DNA of 64,000 nt from NCBI GenBank assembly GCA_945892985.1, contig CAMDDU010000008.1:1-64000 (forward strand). The letters are read 5' to 3'. Positions 23,393 through 32,409 of this stretch are shown one piece after another. Origin of the DNA: CAITSH01 sp945892985 (GTDB lineage: Bacteria > Pseudomonadota > Gammaproteobacteria > Burkholderiales > SG8-39). The translations under genes were made by a program, and so were the position numbers. The notes under the pieces are model-generated. The model saw only the letters and a program-made list of their open reading frames with translations. It had not been told where the DNA came from and did no database searches. Position 1 is the first letter of the stretch. Each line of letters begins with the position of its first letter.

Positions 23393-24739
23393 ATGCGCTT
23401 TATCGATACGCGCGCGCTCGTTGACGATCGTCCGCACGAAGCTGTGTTTCGCGTACATCGCGATGTTTTTGCCGATGCGGCTTTGTTCGAACTGGAGATG
23501 GAAAATGTCTTTGGCAAAACATGGGTGTTTTTGGGCACCGAGTCACAAGTAGCCAAGCCGAATGATTTTATAAGCGCTTGGATTGGCCGTACGCCCATCC
23601 TTGTTACGCGCGATAAGGCGGGAAGTTTGTCCGCCTTTTTGAACATCTGCCCCCACAAGGGCACCCAGTTGGTACACGCTGAGCAGGGCAATGCCAAGTA
23701 CCACGTGTGCGCCTATCATGGTTGGGCTTTCGATCCAGCAGGCAGGAACATTGATATCAAGGATAGGGCCGCGGCCTGCTATCCGCCGGCCTTCGAAGCG
23801 CAGAACCATGACCTGGTGCCGATCGCCAGAGTCGCTTCTTATGGCGGGTTGATATTCGGCTCGCTTTCGCCCGATGTGCCGGCACTCGATGACTATCTTG
23901 GCGACGTGAAGGCATTCATCGACATGGCCATGCAACAGGGCCCTCATGGCATGGAGGTTGTCCGCGGCCGGGTCTGTTACACCTACCGCGGCAATTGGAA
24001 ACTGCAGATGGATAATGCCATGGACCAGTACCACCTCACTTCGGTACATGCCTCATACATGAGTGTCATGGATAAGCGCCGCAAGGGTGACGGCCATACG
24101 GATGCGCATCAGTTTGACTGGAACAAAAGGGTGCTGCAACAAAGCGGCATGTTCAATTTCTCGCATGGCCATTCCGTTACCTGGATTAACCAAGCCGAGG
24201 TCGAGAAGCGGCCGATCTATCCGGTCATGGATGAAATCCGAAGTCGCGTCGGTGCGGTAAAGGCAGACTGGATGCTCAAGGCAAAAATCACGTTGATCTT
24301 CCCGAATTTCCAGATCGCCGACGGAACAACGCTTAATCTGAGGACCTTTCGCCCGATTTCGGTTGGGCTAACTGAAATGCGCGTTCATTGCATCGCCCCC
24401 ATAGGAGAGGATCCCGCTTTACGGAAGTGGAGATTGCGTCAGTTTGAGGATTTTTTTGGCGCAAGCGGCTTCGCCTCGCCCGATGATGCGGCGTGTTTCG
24501 AAGCCGCCCAGCGCGGCTATGCGGCGATGCCCTATGATTGGCTGCAGGGTTATTCGCGGGGCATCACCCGTTTGAAAGTTGGTGCCGACGAACACGCGGC
24601 ACAGCTAGGGATCCGGCCGGTTGCGAGTCTGGCGGGGGACTTTGATCTTAATTGTGAAACGACGCTGCATTCACCTTACCGTGAGTGGGTGCGATTGATG
24701 GGCGGTGGATCCTCGGGCGAGAAAGGACTGAAGCCATGA
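23393..24739 (+). CDS. Rieske ring-hydroxylating dioxygenase, alpha subunit (system 1)
   Basis: 448 residues. The Rieske [2Fe-2S] centre is Cys86-x-His88 and Cys106-x2-His109 (CPHKG, CAYHGW). The mononuclear iron site is in NWKLQMDNAMDQYHLTSVHA with bridging Asp211, His214 and His219; the third iron ligand is probably Asp364 or Asp365 in FASPDDAACFE. This is the large subunit of the benzoate/biphenyl/naphthalene dioxygenase type. GGAGAGGG lies before the ATG. Its stop overlaps the beta subunit start by 4 bases. No ferredoxin or reductase gene is next to it. Confidence 0.95.
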   Translation: MRFIDTRALVDDRPHEAVFRVHRDVFADAALFELEMENVFGKTWVFLGTESQVAKPNDFISAWIGRTPILVTRDKAGSLSAFLNICPHKGTQLVHAEQGNAKYHVCAYHGWAFDPAGRNIDIKDRAAACYPPAFEAQNHDLVPIARVASYGGLIFGSLSPDVPALDDYLGDVKAFIDMAMQQGPHGMEVVRGRVCYTYRGNWKLQMDNAMDQYHLTSVHASYMSVMDKRRKGDGHTDAHQFDWNKRVLQQSGMFNFSHGHSVTWINQAEVEKRPIYPVMDEIRSRVGAVKADWMLKAKITLIFPNFQIADGTTLNLRTFRPISVGLTEMRVHCIAPIGEDPALRKWRLRQFEDFFGASGFASPDDAACFEAAQRGYAAMPYDWLQGYSRGITRLKVGADEHAAQLGIRPVASLAGDFDLNCETTLHSPYREWVRLMGGGSSGEKGLKP

Positions 24740-25254
24740 GCGGTTCTTCCCCCGATCCCGCCCGGCTGATCTCAATTGGCACTGCACTGGTCCAACAGGA
24801 TGGCATCCTGCTCGATGAGCGTCGCTGGGATGAATGGCTTGAACTGTTCTTGCCGGATTGCACCTTCTGGGCGCCCATGTGGGGCGATGAGACCGGCGTC
24901 AACGAGCAGACCGACAACGCCCTGTCACATTTTTTTTACGAGAGCCGCAAGGGACTTGAGGATCGTCTCGTACGCGTGCGCTCCGGCAAATCGCCGGCGT
25001 CGACCCCGTTGCCCCGCACGGCCCATTTAATTTCCAGCATTGCACCGCTTGGCGCGGCTACGGCCGATAAAATTACATTACGCGCGACATGGGCTTGTCA
25101 CGTGTTGTTCGTGCGGTCGCGAACGCAACATGTTTTCTTTGGCCGGTCCGAGTACAAACTGGAGCCGACAAGCGCCGGTTGGCGGATCCGCAGTAAAAAA
25201 ATAATTTTGCAAAATGATGACATTCCCAGCATGTTGGATATCTACTGTCTTTAA
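24736..25254 (+). CDS. Ring-hydroxylating dioxygenase, beta subunit (system 1)
   Basis: 172 residues from the ATG at 24736 (ATGA overlap with the alpha gene). SnoaL/NTF2-like fold with the family segments LLDERRWDEWLELFLPDCTFWAP, RTAHLISSI and WRIRSKKIILQNDDIPSMLD. Beta subunits form the alpha3beta3 core and help shape the substrate pocket. Followed 23 bases later by a Bug receptor gene. Confidence 0.92.
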   Translation: MSGSSPDPARLISIGTALVQQDGILLDERRWDEWLELFLPDCTFWAPMWGDETGVNEQTDNALSHFFYESRKGLEDRLVRVRSGKSPASTPLPRTAHLISSIAPLGAATADKITLRATWACHVLFVRSRTQHVFFGRSEYKLEPTSAGWRIRSKKIILQNDDIPSMLDIYCL

Positions 25255-25277
25255 CTGGATTTAACTGAAGGAAGATC

Positions 25278-26237
25278 ATGCTCAGTCGCGCCCTGCTCGC
25301 CCTAGTCTTTGTCGGTTTTTTATCGACTACCGCTTTCGCCCAAGACTATCCCGTTAAGCCGGTAAAATTTGTCGTCCCGTACGCCCCAGGGGGCACCGGT
25401 GATTTATTAGCACGGATTTTTGCCGAGAAAATGCAGGCCAGGCTGGGCCAGCCTTTTATCGTTGAGAATCGTGCCGGAGCAAACGGCAACATCGGCATGG
25501 AATCGGTATCCAGGGCGCCGGGCGACGGTTATACCGTCTTGTTCACCCCGTCAGAGCCGCTGGTCATCAACCGCACGCTCTACGCGCCGCTTTCGTTTGA
25601 TGCCGACGGGTTTGTCCCGATCTCGGTGCTCGCTTCCACCCCGCTCGTGTTGCTCGTGCACCCCAAAGTGGGCGTGGACAACGTGGCGCAATTGATTGCA
25701 TTTGCCAAAGCCAACCCAGAACGACTCAACTATTCGTCGCAGGGCAAGGGCAGTACGGCGCACCTTACGGCCGAATTGTTCGGGTCCATGGCAGGGGTCA
25801 AGCTCGTGCACATTCCCTATCAGGGCGGCGGCCCGGCGCTCGCCGCACTGCTGGCCGGGCAAGTTGACATGATGTTTGTCGTGCTCTCATCTGCGTTGCC
25901 GCACATTCGAACCGGCAAGGTGAAAGTGTTGGCGGTGGGCAGCGAACAGCGCAACGCCGCGCTTCCGGAGGTGCCGGCCATGTCCTCGATACTGCCTGGG
26001 TTTGCTTCCTCGAACTGGTTCGGCATGGTCGCTCCGGCCGGTACGCCGCAGGCCATCGCAGCGAGGCTGTCGGCTGTCGGTTTGGAAATCCTGAAGCAAC
26101 CCGATGTGGCAAAGCGTCTTTTTGATCTGAGCCTGGATACGATAGGCAGCTCGCCGGCGGACATGGGCCTGAGCTTGAAGCAAGACACTGAACGATGGGC
26201 GCGCGTCATTAGAATCACGGGCGCTGCGTCAAACTAG
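25278..26237 (+). CDS. Bug-family periplasmic solute receptor
   Basis: 319 residues with a short signal peptide (LLALVFVGFLSTTAFA) followed by QDYPVKPVKFVVPYAPGG. Bug segments are VENRAGANGNIG, PGDGYTVLFTP and LVHIPYQGGGPALAAL. It has GAAGGAAG before its ATG and is closely linked to the dioxygenase genes upstream and a cupin gene downstream. It probably binds the aromatic acid, or a precursor, used by dioxygenase system 1. Confidence 0.92.
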   Translation: MLSRALLALVFVGFLSTTAFAQDYPVKPVKFVVPYAPGGTGDLLARIFAEKMQARLGQPFIVENRAGANGNIGMESVSRAPGDGYTVLFTPSEPLVINRTLYAPLSFDADGFVPISVLASTPLVLLVHPKVGVDNVAQLIAFAKANPERLNYSSQGKGSTAHLTAELFGSMAGVKLVHIPYQGGGPALAALLAGQVDMMFVVLSSALPHIRTGKVKVLAVGSEQRNAALPEVPAMSSILPGFASSNWFGMVAPAGTPQAIAARLSAVGLEILKQPDVAKRLFDLSLDTIGSSPADMGLSLKQDTERWARVIRITGAASN

Positions 26238-26310
26238 AAGTAATCCATGTTGCATCGGGCTGTGTGGCCGATGCGAATGGACGGAATGCATAATTAGCGA
26301 GGAGAGATAG

Positions 26311-26808
26311 ATGCAAGAGGCAAAGATCTGTAATTCCACTGAGGCTTTGACAAAATCACTGCAAGATAAGGTGACGCCCGGCCTACCCTCGTTCTTTCGG
26401 CTCGAGACAATGCTACCCAAGCAGGGCCGCACGGACATCGCCATGGCGGCGACGCCCAACATGACGGTGATGCTTAAAGCGTATGCGGCGACCGGGGAAA
26501 ACGTTCTGCACGCGCATGTCAACGAGGATCACGTTTTCATGGTGTTGCAGGGACAGGCAACTTTTCATGGCCCGGGCGGTGAGGAAAAGGTGATTGGCTG
26601 CCACGAGGGCGTCATGCTGCCCAAAGGGACGTTTTACTGGTTTAGGGCGACCAGCGAAGAGCCTTTGGTAATGGTTCGTGTCGGCGCGGTATCGAATGCT
26701 GACGCTTTGGCGACTGAGCGCATAGGGTTCGACGGCAAGCCAATGGACGGATATTCCGAAGCCAATAAAGAGATCCCAGTGGTTCTTTCGGGGGACTATT
26801 TCAGGTAG
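26311..26808 (+). CDS. Cupin-domain protein
   Basis: 165 residues with one cupin barrel. The metal motif is visible in NVLHAHVNEDHVFMVLQGQA (His, His, Glu in cupin motif 1) and in GVMLPKGTFYWFRA (motif 2, where the usual His seems replaced). GAGGAGAG lies before the ATG. A role as a small ring-cleavage or isomerising enzyme, or as a sensor, is possible. Last gene of the plus-strand catabolic cluster, convergent with the GMC gene. Confidence 0.82.
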   Translation: MQEAKICNSTEALTKSLQDKVTPGLPSFFRLETMLPKQGRTDIAMAATPNMTVMLKAYAATGENVLHAHVNEDHVFMVLQGQATFHGPGGEEKVIGCHEGVMLPKGTFYWFRATSEEPLVMVRVGAVSNADALATERIGFDGKPMDGYSEANKEIPVVLSGDYFR

Positions 26809-26890
26809 TGGCTGGCGCAAGGTCGTATCGGGACGGATGGTAATTTACCGCGGCGATTGCCGCCGCAAGTCCCCGGAGACGCTTTGCGTA

Positions 26891-28537
26891 TCAGGCCGGT
26901 ATCGCGCCTGTCGTGTGCCCAGAACGGTCCGGGTAGCGAATAAAGTCCGCCGCTCTCTCGGCAATCATGATGACCGGCCCATTGATGTTGCCACCGACAA
27001 GGTCGGGCATTACCGACGCATCCACAACGCGCAAAGCTTCCACGCCGCGAACGCGCAATAGCGGATCAACGACGGCGTGCTCATCCGTGTCAGCGCCCAT
27101 ACGGCATGTCCCGAGCGGATGATGCGCGGTCGCCCCAGTCTCGCGGATGAGACGGTCCAGTTCATCATCGTTTGGGTTGAGTGAGGCCGGTCCGGTCTGG
27201 CGGGCGATAAATGGCCCCAGAGACTGCTGACGCCCCATTTCGATTACGGCACGCAAGCCGGCGCGCATGGTTTTCCAGTCGGCCTCTGCGCTAAGCGCAT
27301 TTTGATAAATCAGCGGTGCGGCAGCTGGATCGGCCGATGCGAGGCGGATACGCCCGCGGCTTTGGGGGCGCAATAATACCGAGCGGCAGGCGAAGCCATC
27401 TTCGAAAGGTGGTTTGAATGGCGCGAGCCAGGGGCCGCCGGTCATGGGCCCGCCGCGAAAGAGCAGTTGTATGTCTGGCGCCTCTGTCGCATATTGGGTT
27501 CGCAAAAACGCCGTCCAGCCACTCGGTAATTCTGTGGCGTATCCTTTGCCCAGGATATAAGCCTTGGCCAAATCCCTGATTATGCGATCGGCGCGCATGT
27601 GTTGCTGGAAGGGCCCTGCCTGCTTGCGCTGGTATTCGACGCCGACAGAAAGATGATCCTGCAGGTTTTCTCCGACACCGGGCAAGGCGGCGCGGATTGA
27701 AATCCCGTGGCGTCCCAGCTCCTCCGCAGGGCCGATGCCCGAGAGCATCAGCAATTGCGGCGAGTTGATTGTGCCGCCACACAGGATGACCTCGCGTTCG
27801 GCCGCGACTTTGACTGTCATGCCGCTCTTGCGGTAGCTGATGCCGGTCGCGCGTTTGCCCTCAAACAGAATTGATTGTGCCAGTGCCCCGGTAAGCACCG
27901 TAAGGTTGGGTCGGGCGAGCGCGGGCCTCAGGTAGGCATCGGCGGCACTGCAGCGCCGGCCCTTTCGGATGGTCGACTGTATCAGCGCGACGCCGTCCTG
28001 AACGCCCGCGTTGTAATCAGCGTTGCGCGGCAACCCCATGGCCTCACCCGCAGCGAGCCAGGCCTCGACGACCGGATCCTCATAGTGAGAGGTGATCGTT
28101 GACAGCGGGCCGGATCCGCCGCGATACGCTGTTGCGCCGCCTTCCCATGTTTCCTGTTTTTTGAACCACGGCAGGACATCGGGATATGACCACAGAGTGC
28201 ATCCGGCTTTGGCCCAGCGCGCATAGTCTGTCGCGTTGCCCCGCACATAAGCCATGGCGTTGATGCTGGACGAGCCACCGATGACTTTCCCGCGTGCACA
28301 TTCGATACGCCGTCCGAGCAGCGCGCCCTCAGGCTCGGTGAAGTACATCCAGTCGTGAAGGCGTTTGCCAAAAATCCGCCCCCAGCCGAGCGGGATTTTT
28401 ATCCATGGGTCGTAATCCCAGCCACCGGCTTCGAGCAAGGCAACGCTGCATGCGGGATCTTCGCTCAGGCGGTTTGCGAGCGTACAGCCGGCCGAGCCGG
28501 CGCCGACGATGACGTAGTCAAATGTTTTGTGCGACAT
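26891..28537 (-). CDS. GMC-family FAD oxidoreductase (choline dehydrogenase-like)
   Basis: 548 residues. FAD-binding start YVIVGAGSAGCTLANRLSED, GMC signature 1 GKVIGGSSSINAMAYVRGN, signature 2 GTINSPQLLMLSGIGP, and the C-terminal active-site region ATAHHPLGTCRMG with VVDASVMPDLVGGNINGP. It oxidises an alcohol to an aldehyde or acid; members act on choline, glucose or polyethylene-glycol-like alcohols. It is the last gene of the leftward run isochorismatase-DctP-DctQ-DctM-GMC and 9 bases from DctM, so its substrate probably enters through the TRAP transporter. Confidence 0.93.
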   Translation of the reverse strand: MSHKTFDYVIVGAGSAGCTLANRLSEDPACSVALLEAGGWDYDPWIKIPLGWGRIFGKRLHDWMYFTEPEGALLGRRIECARGKVIGGSSSINAMAYVRGNATDYARWAKAGCTLWSYPDVLPWFKKQETWEGGATAYRGGSGPLSTITSHYEDPVVEAWLAAGEAMGLPRNADYNAGVQDGVALIQSTIRKGRRCSAADAYLRPALARPNLTVLTGALAQSILFEGKRATGISYRKSGMTVKVAAEREVILCGGTINSPQLLMLSGIGPAEELGRHGISIRAALPGVGENLQDHLSVGVEYQRKQAGPFQQHMRADRIIRDLAKAYILGKGYATELPSGWTAFLRTQYATEAPDIQLLFRGGPMTGGPWLAPFKPPFEDGFACRSVLLRPQSRGRIRLASADPAAAPLIYQNALSAEADWKTMRAGLRAVIEMGRQQSLGPFIARQTGPASLNPNDDELDRLIRETGATAHHPLGTCRMGADTDEHAVVDPLLRVRGVEALRVVDASVMPDLVGGNINGPVIMIAERAADFIRYPDRSGHTTGAIPA

Positions 28538-28546
28538 GCCGTGTTT

Positions 28547-29863
28547 TCAGCGACCGACCAGATTCGGAAGGTATGTCACGATGGGCGGGAAAATAGCCAT
28601 CAAAAACATGCCTGCGGTGATGATCCAGACAAAAGGCCAGGCCGCGCTGAATATCTGCGACATGGATGCCTGTGGCGCCGCGCTCTTGAAGGCGAAAAGG
28701 GTGTAGCCGAAGGGCGGTGAGATGCCGCCCACAGTCGCCACGACAAGGAAAAGCGTATAGAACCAGATCTCATCAAATCCATAAAACGCGATGAATGGTT
28801 TGTAGATCGGAATCAGCACCAGCATGATGGCGATCTGATCCAGGAACATGAACAGGATGAAGGGCAGCAAGAGCATAAGGAACAGCATCACCCACGAAGA
28901 CAGATTGAGCGAAGAGACAATTTCGCCAAGCGCCTGGGGCGCGCCTGTGAAAGTCAGCAACTGGCTGAACATAACCGCGCTGCACATCACGATCAACAGC
29001 AGGGACGACACCCTGACACCCGAGGCCAAGGATTCCTGCAGCATATGCCAGGAGAGTTTGCGATAGGCTGCGGCAAGGACGAGGGCCCCGGCTATGCCCG
29101 TCGCGGCCGCCTCGGTCGGCGTCGCGATACCGAGCATGACAAGTCCCATCACTAAAAAGAAAATGCCCAGGCTGGGCAGTATCCTTAGAAACGCGACGAG
29201 GGCACTCGAGACCGAACGTTCGGCCACAATCTCTTGTGTGACATCGGGCGAGAGCTTTGGATTGAGCGTGACACGGATCCAGACGTAAGCGAGGAACATC
29301 AGCGTCAGTAAAAGCCCCGGCAGCAGGCCGGCGATGAGCAGTTTGCCGGTTGAAATCTGCGCGATGGTTGCGATCAGTATGGCGAGGACGCTGGGCGGGA
29401 TAATCGGGTCCAGGCTGGCGCCCGCAAGAATGGTTCCGGCGGATAGTTTCGGATCGTAGCCGCGCTTTAGCATGGTCGGGTAGAGGGAGCGTCCCAACAG
29501 CCCCGCCACCGCCATGGCCGCACCCGACAGGGCGCCAATAATCGCCGATAGCAGTATGCACAGTACGTACTGTCGCCCGCGTATGCGTCCGACCAGACGG
29601 TCCAGTGAATCAAAAAGAACTTCCATCGCGCCGGAGCGGAAAAGGATTTCCCCCATGGCTATGAAAAGGGGTACGGCGGTCAGTGCTCCCGACGTCCCTG
29701 ATGAAAAAATGCTGTTGGCGAGGAGGCCGAATCCGGCGGGTCCGAAAAGAACCAGTACCCCGACGATGTTGAGGACGAGAAACGCGACAAAGATGGGCGC
29801 ACCCAGCACCAGCAAGCCGATGAGGAGCGCGACTCCGAGGGAAACCAGCGGCACCCAACTCAT
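28547..29863 (-). CDS. TRAP transporter large permease (DctM type)
   Basis: 438 residues from the ATG at 29863 (MSWVPLVSLGVALLIG), chosen because it overlaps the DctQ stop as ATGA; an upstream in-frame start is unlike the family. About twelve hydrophobic helices and DctM segments such as LSGAAMAVAGLLGRSLYPTM, SLDPIIPPSVLAILIA and TPTEAAATGIAGAL. It is the sodium-driven channel subunit of a TRAP importer. Confidence 0.95.
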   Translation of the reverse strand: MSWVPLVSLGVALLIGLLVLGAPIFVAFLVLNIVGVLVLFGPAGFGLLANSIFSSGTSGALTAVPLFIAMGEILFRSGAMEVLFDSLDRLVGRIRGRQYVLCILLSAIIGALSGAAMAVAGLLGRSLYPTMLKRGYDPKLSAGTILAGASLDPIIPPSVLAILIATIAQISTGKLLIAGLLPGLLLTLMFLAYVWIRVTLNPKLSPDVTQEIVAERSVSSALVAFLRILPSLGIFFLVMGLVMLGIATPTEAAATGIAGALVLAAAYRKLSWHMLQESLASGVRVSSLLLIVMCSAVMFSQLLTFTGAPQALGEIVSSLNLSSWVMLFLMLLLPFILFMFLDQIAIMLVLIPIYKPFIAFYGFDEIWFYTLFLVVATVGGISPPFGYTLFAFKSAAPQASMSQIFSAAWPFVWIITAGMFLMAIFPPIVTYLPNLVGR

Positions 29864-30366
29864 ACGGCCACCTGTTCGGTCGCAACGGCGGGGACTTCGC
29901 CACACAGCTGGCGTGCAAAATAAAGGCCTGCGCTAAAGAACCCATAGGGCGCGGCGAAGGAAATGGTCCATTTAGGCAAGGGGTGGTGCGCGATCGTGAA
30001 GATGTTGCCGATAAATTGCGAAACGGTTTCCGTCCCGGTAATCCAGGCGGCGGCGGCACAGGCGATCAGGCCGGTAAGCATGCCAAATTTGCGCAGTACA
30101 GCGACTGCTCCTGGCGTAACGTGTTCGAACAATATGTCGATGCTGATGTGTCCCGAGGCCTGCGTCATCGCAGGCAGTGCGAGAAAAATCATCAGGCAAA
30201 GCGCATAGGACGTGAAGGGATGCGCCCAGTTGGTTGGCGCGTTAAAAAAATAACGCGCCACCACCTCGTAACAAAATCCTGCGGCAATAAAAGCCAGGCA
30301 AAGGATGGCGGCCCCGAACGAGGCCCTGGTCAGGCCGTCATGCGCACGTTTTAAAATTGATAACAC
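29860..30366 (-). CDS. TRAP transporter small permease (DctQ type)
   Basis: 168 residues with four hydrophobic helices. ASGHISIDILFEHVTPGA is the usual DctQ segment (HIxID), preceded by FNAPTNWAHPFTSYALCLM. It overlaps DctM by 4 bases and forms the membrane complex with it. Confidence 0.92.
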   Translation of the reverse strand: MLSILKRAHDGLTRASFGAAILCLAFIAAGFCYEVVARYFFNAPTNWAHPFTSYALCLMIFLALPAMTQASGHISIDILFEHVTPGAVAVLRKFGMLTGLIACAAAAWITGTETVSQFIGNIFTIAHHPLPKWTISFAAPYGFFSAGLYFARQLCGEVPAVATEQVAV

Positions 30367-30432
30367 GCCATCTTCCTTCCGCTTTACGGCAAGCTGTCGC
30401 GGCCATCGCCCCGGAGCGGGGCGACGGCGTTC

Positions 30433-31428
30433 TTACTTGGCGAGACCTTTTGACACCGCCAGCTTGCGCAATTCGGCAGATTCCTTGGGCATTTTCTTCG
30501 ATGCATTTTCCCATTGGCCGGCAGCCCAGGCGTCGTTGAGCTTGGCTTTTTGCGCCGGCCCCATCTCGACGACGGTCATGCCCTTGCCGGTGAGTTTTTT
30601 CAATTCCTCTTCGGAGAGTTTGCTGTAGCCGTTGTAATAGGACTCTTCAGCCTTGGCGGCGGCGGCGGTCATGACCTTTTTCTCGGCATCGCTCAGCTTG
30701 TTCCATGCGGCGATGTTGATGAAAAGCAACTGGGTCGTGGTGCCGAAGGCGGGACGCAGGACATGTTTTGAAACTTCATACCACTTGTAATTGAAGGCGC
30801 CGAATGTCGGCCATGCGGCGCCATCCACCAGTCCCTTGTCGAGGGAGGTGTAGACCTCGGCGGGGGGCAGGATGACCGGCGAGGCTCCCAGCAGTTTCAG
30901 CACGCCGTCGTAGGTCGGTGTGGCGCGAATCTTGAAGCCCTGCAGGTCACCCGCCGGCTTGACCGGTGAGCGCAGCACTATGTGATAGCCCTGATTGGCG
31001 GCGGAGGGGGCCAGCATCAGCAGCTTCACGCCGAACTGCCGGTAATGGGCATCGATATGCTCCTTGATGCCCGCAGCGCGCCATTGTTCAAGCGTACCGC
31101 TTAGCGCTTCCACGGCGGTGGCAATCGGCGTGGTGCCAAAGTGGTAGGCACCATGCGTGTATAAAAGCTGGAATACGCCGGCGCCGACCGGTTGCAGTTG
31201 TTCAAAAGAGGGTACTGTTTCGGGGCCGCTGACACGGATCTTGATCGTGCCCTTGGTTCCCTCCTCGACATCCTTGACGAAGGGATCGACCAGCATTTGT
31301 CGCATTGGATAGTTCTGATCCCAACTTGACAACAGCTGCAGGTCTGCCGCTGCGGCCTGGTGTGAAACCAAGCCAAAGGCTGCCGCGAACATTGCGCATA
31401 TCAGACTACCTTTTCTTGTCATGTTCAT
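30433..31428 (-). CDS. TRAP transporter substrate-binding protein (DctP type)
   Basis: 331 residues with a signal peptide (LICAMFAAAFGLVSHQAAAA). DctP features: a start of DLQLLSSWDQNYPMRQ, KGTIKIRVSGPETVPSFEQL, the Arg-containing LQGFKIRATPTYDGVLKLLG that usually binds a carboxylate, and VDGAAWPTFGAFNYKWYEVS. Spacing to DctQ is 66 bases, and an AGGAGG-type site precedes the ATG. The ligand is likely a carboxylic acid; the pocket cannot be read further. Confidence 0.93.
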   Translation of the reverse strand: MNMTRKGSLICAMFAAAFGLVSHQAAAADLQLLSSWDQNYPMRQMLVDPFVKDVEEGTKGTIKIRVSGPETVPSFEQLQPVGAGVFQLLYTHGAYHFGTTPIATAVEALSGTLEQWRAAGIKEHIDAHYRQFGVKLLMLAPSAANQGYHIVLRSPVKPAGDLQGFKIRATPTYDGVLKLLGASPVILPPAEVYTSLDKGLVDGAAWPTFGAFNYKWYEVSKHVLRPAFGTTTQLLFINIAAWNKLSDAEKKVMTAAAAKAEESYYNGYSKLSEEELKKLTGKGMTVVEMGPAQKAKLNDAWAAGQWENASKKMPKESAELRKLAVSKGLAK

Positions 31429-31497
31429 GTGTTACCTCCTGATTTAATGGATGCCGGTTTGTTCCGGACTGGATGGTGCGTGCAAAGCTTTTGAAGA

Positions 31498-32220
31498 TTA
31501 TGGAAGTTCGAACAAGCCTTGTGGCAGCTGCCGCATGTGGCCGAGGGCCTCTTCGAGAGGGATAACGTCAGCATACTTCGCGTGCATGTCGCAAAGACTC
31601 ATGGCATGGCTCGCCTGCGATCGGTCAAAGCAGGCCTCCTCCACCACGGCGACGCGGTAGTTCATGCTGAAGGCATCAATGACCGTGGATCTAACGCAGC
31701 CCGATGTCGTGGTTCCGGTGATGATGAGACTGTCGCATCCGAGCAGCGTGAGATAAGAGGCGAGATTGCTGCCGAAAAACCCCGAGGGCTTTTGTTTGAG
31801 CACGACAATATCACCGGGGCCGGGCTTGATCGCTGCGACAATCTCGTTTCCATCGACGCTGCCGGGCTGCTGAATGTCTTCTTTGTTGCGGGCATTTTTC
31901 CAGCGCCAGGAGCCCGAATCCCAGTTGTCCTCGCGATAGCTGCCGGTTGTGTAGATCACGGGCAGGGCTTTGTGATGGGCTTCGTCTATGAGTTGGCGAA
32001 TTGCGGCAATGCCCACCCACGCATCTTCTCCGCAGGAGTTGCGCCAGGTCTTGATTGATTCGAGGATCGGCTCGGGCTTTTCGCCGCAAAAGGCGTAGCT
32101 CACATCAACCACCAACAGCGCCGGTCTCTTTCCAAAGCCCGCATGGGCGCCGTAGCCCGACGCCGCAAATACCGCGCGGTCGCGTTCGGTCAGGAATTGA
32201 TCCCACACCTTTTCGGTCAT
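31498..32220 (-). CDS. Isochorismatase-like amidohydrolase
   Basis: 240 residues with the catalytic triad of the cysteine-hydrolase fold: Asp39 (LLVVDVSYAF), Lys144 (LKQKPSGFFG) and Cys175 (TSGCVRSTVIDA). N-terminal features resemble N-carbamoylsarcosine amidase and maleamate-type enzymes. It hydrolyses a C-N bond of a small amide. It is the first gene of the leftward TRAP-GMC operon, with a palindromic operator 36 bases upstream of its ATG. Together with the amidase gene at 33373 this points to a nitrogen-containing substrate. Confidence 0.9.
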   Translation of the reverse strand: MTEKVWDQFLTERDRAVFAASGYGAHAGFGKRPALLVVDVSYAFCGEKPEPILESIKTWRNSCGEDAWVGIAAIRQLIDEAHHKALPVIYTTGSYREDNWDSGSWRWKNARNKEDIQQPGSVDGNEIVAAIKPGPGDIVVLKQKPSGFFGSNLASYLTLLGCDSLIITGTTTSGCVRSTVIDAFSMNYRVAVVEEACFDRSQASHAMSLCDMHAKYADVIPLEEALGHMRQLPQGLFELP

Positions 32221-32255
32221 TTTATCCCCTGATTGATCCTGTTTGATATTTTTGG

Positions 32256-32284
32256 AGATTATTCTTAATTACCGAGAATAATCT
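32256..32284. promoter_or_regulatory. Palindromic operator in the isochorismatase-TRAP promoter
   Basis: AGATTATTCT (32256-32265) and AGAATAATCT (32275-32284) are exact reverse complements with a 9-base spacer, in the AT-rich gap 36-64 bases before the isochorismatase start. On the minus strand TTGATA and TAATTA, 16 bases apart, overlap it and could be the promoter. The neighbouring XRE regulator is the natural candidate to bind here. Confidence 0.65.
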
Positions 32285-32409
32285 TATTATCAATATTGAC
32301 TGAAAAAGCCAATGCTGTCACTAATCATTCGTGTTTGCGCAGTCATGGTGTGACGGGGCAGATGCGACGCATGTCTGGTGTTCCGGATGGCAGCGCTACC
32401 GCGGTGGGG

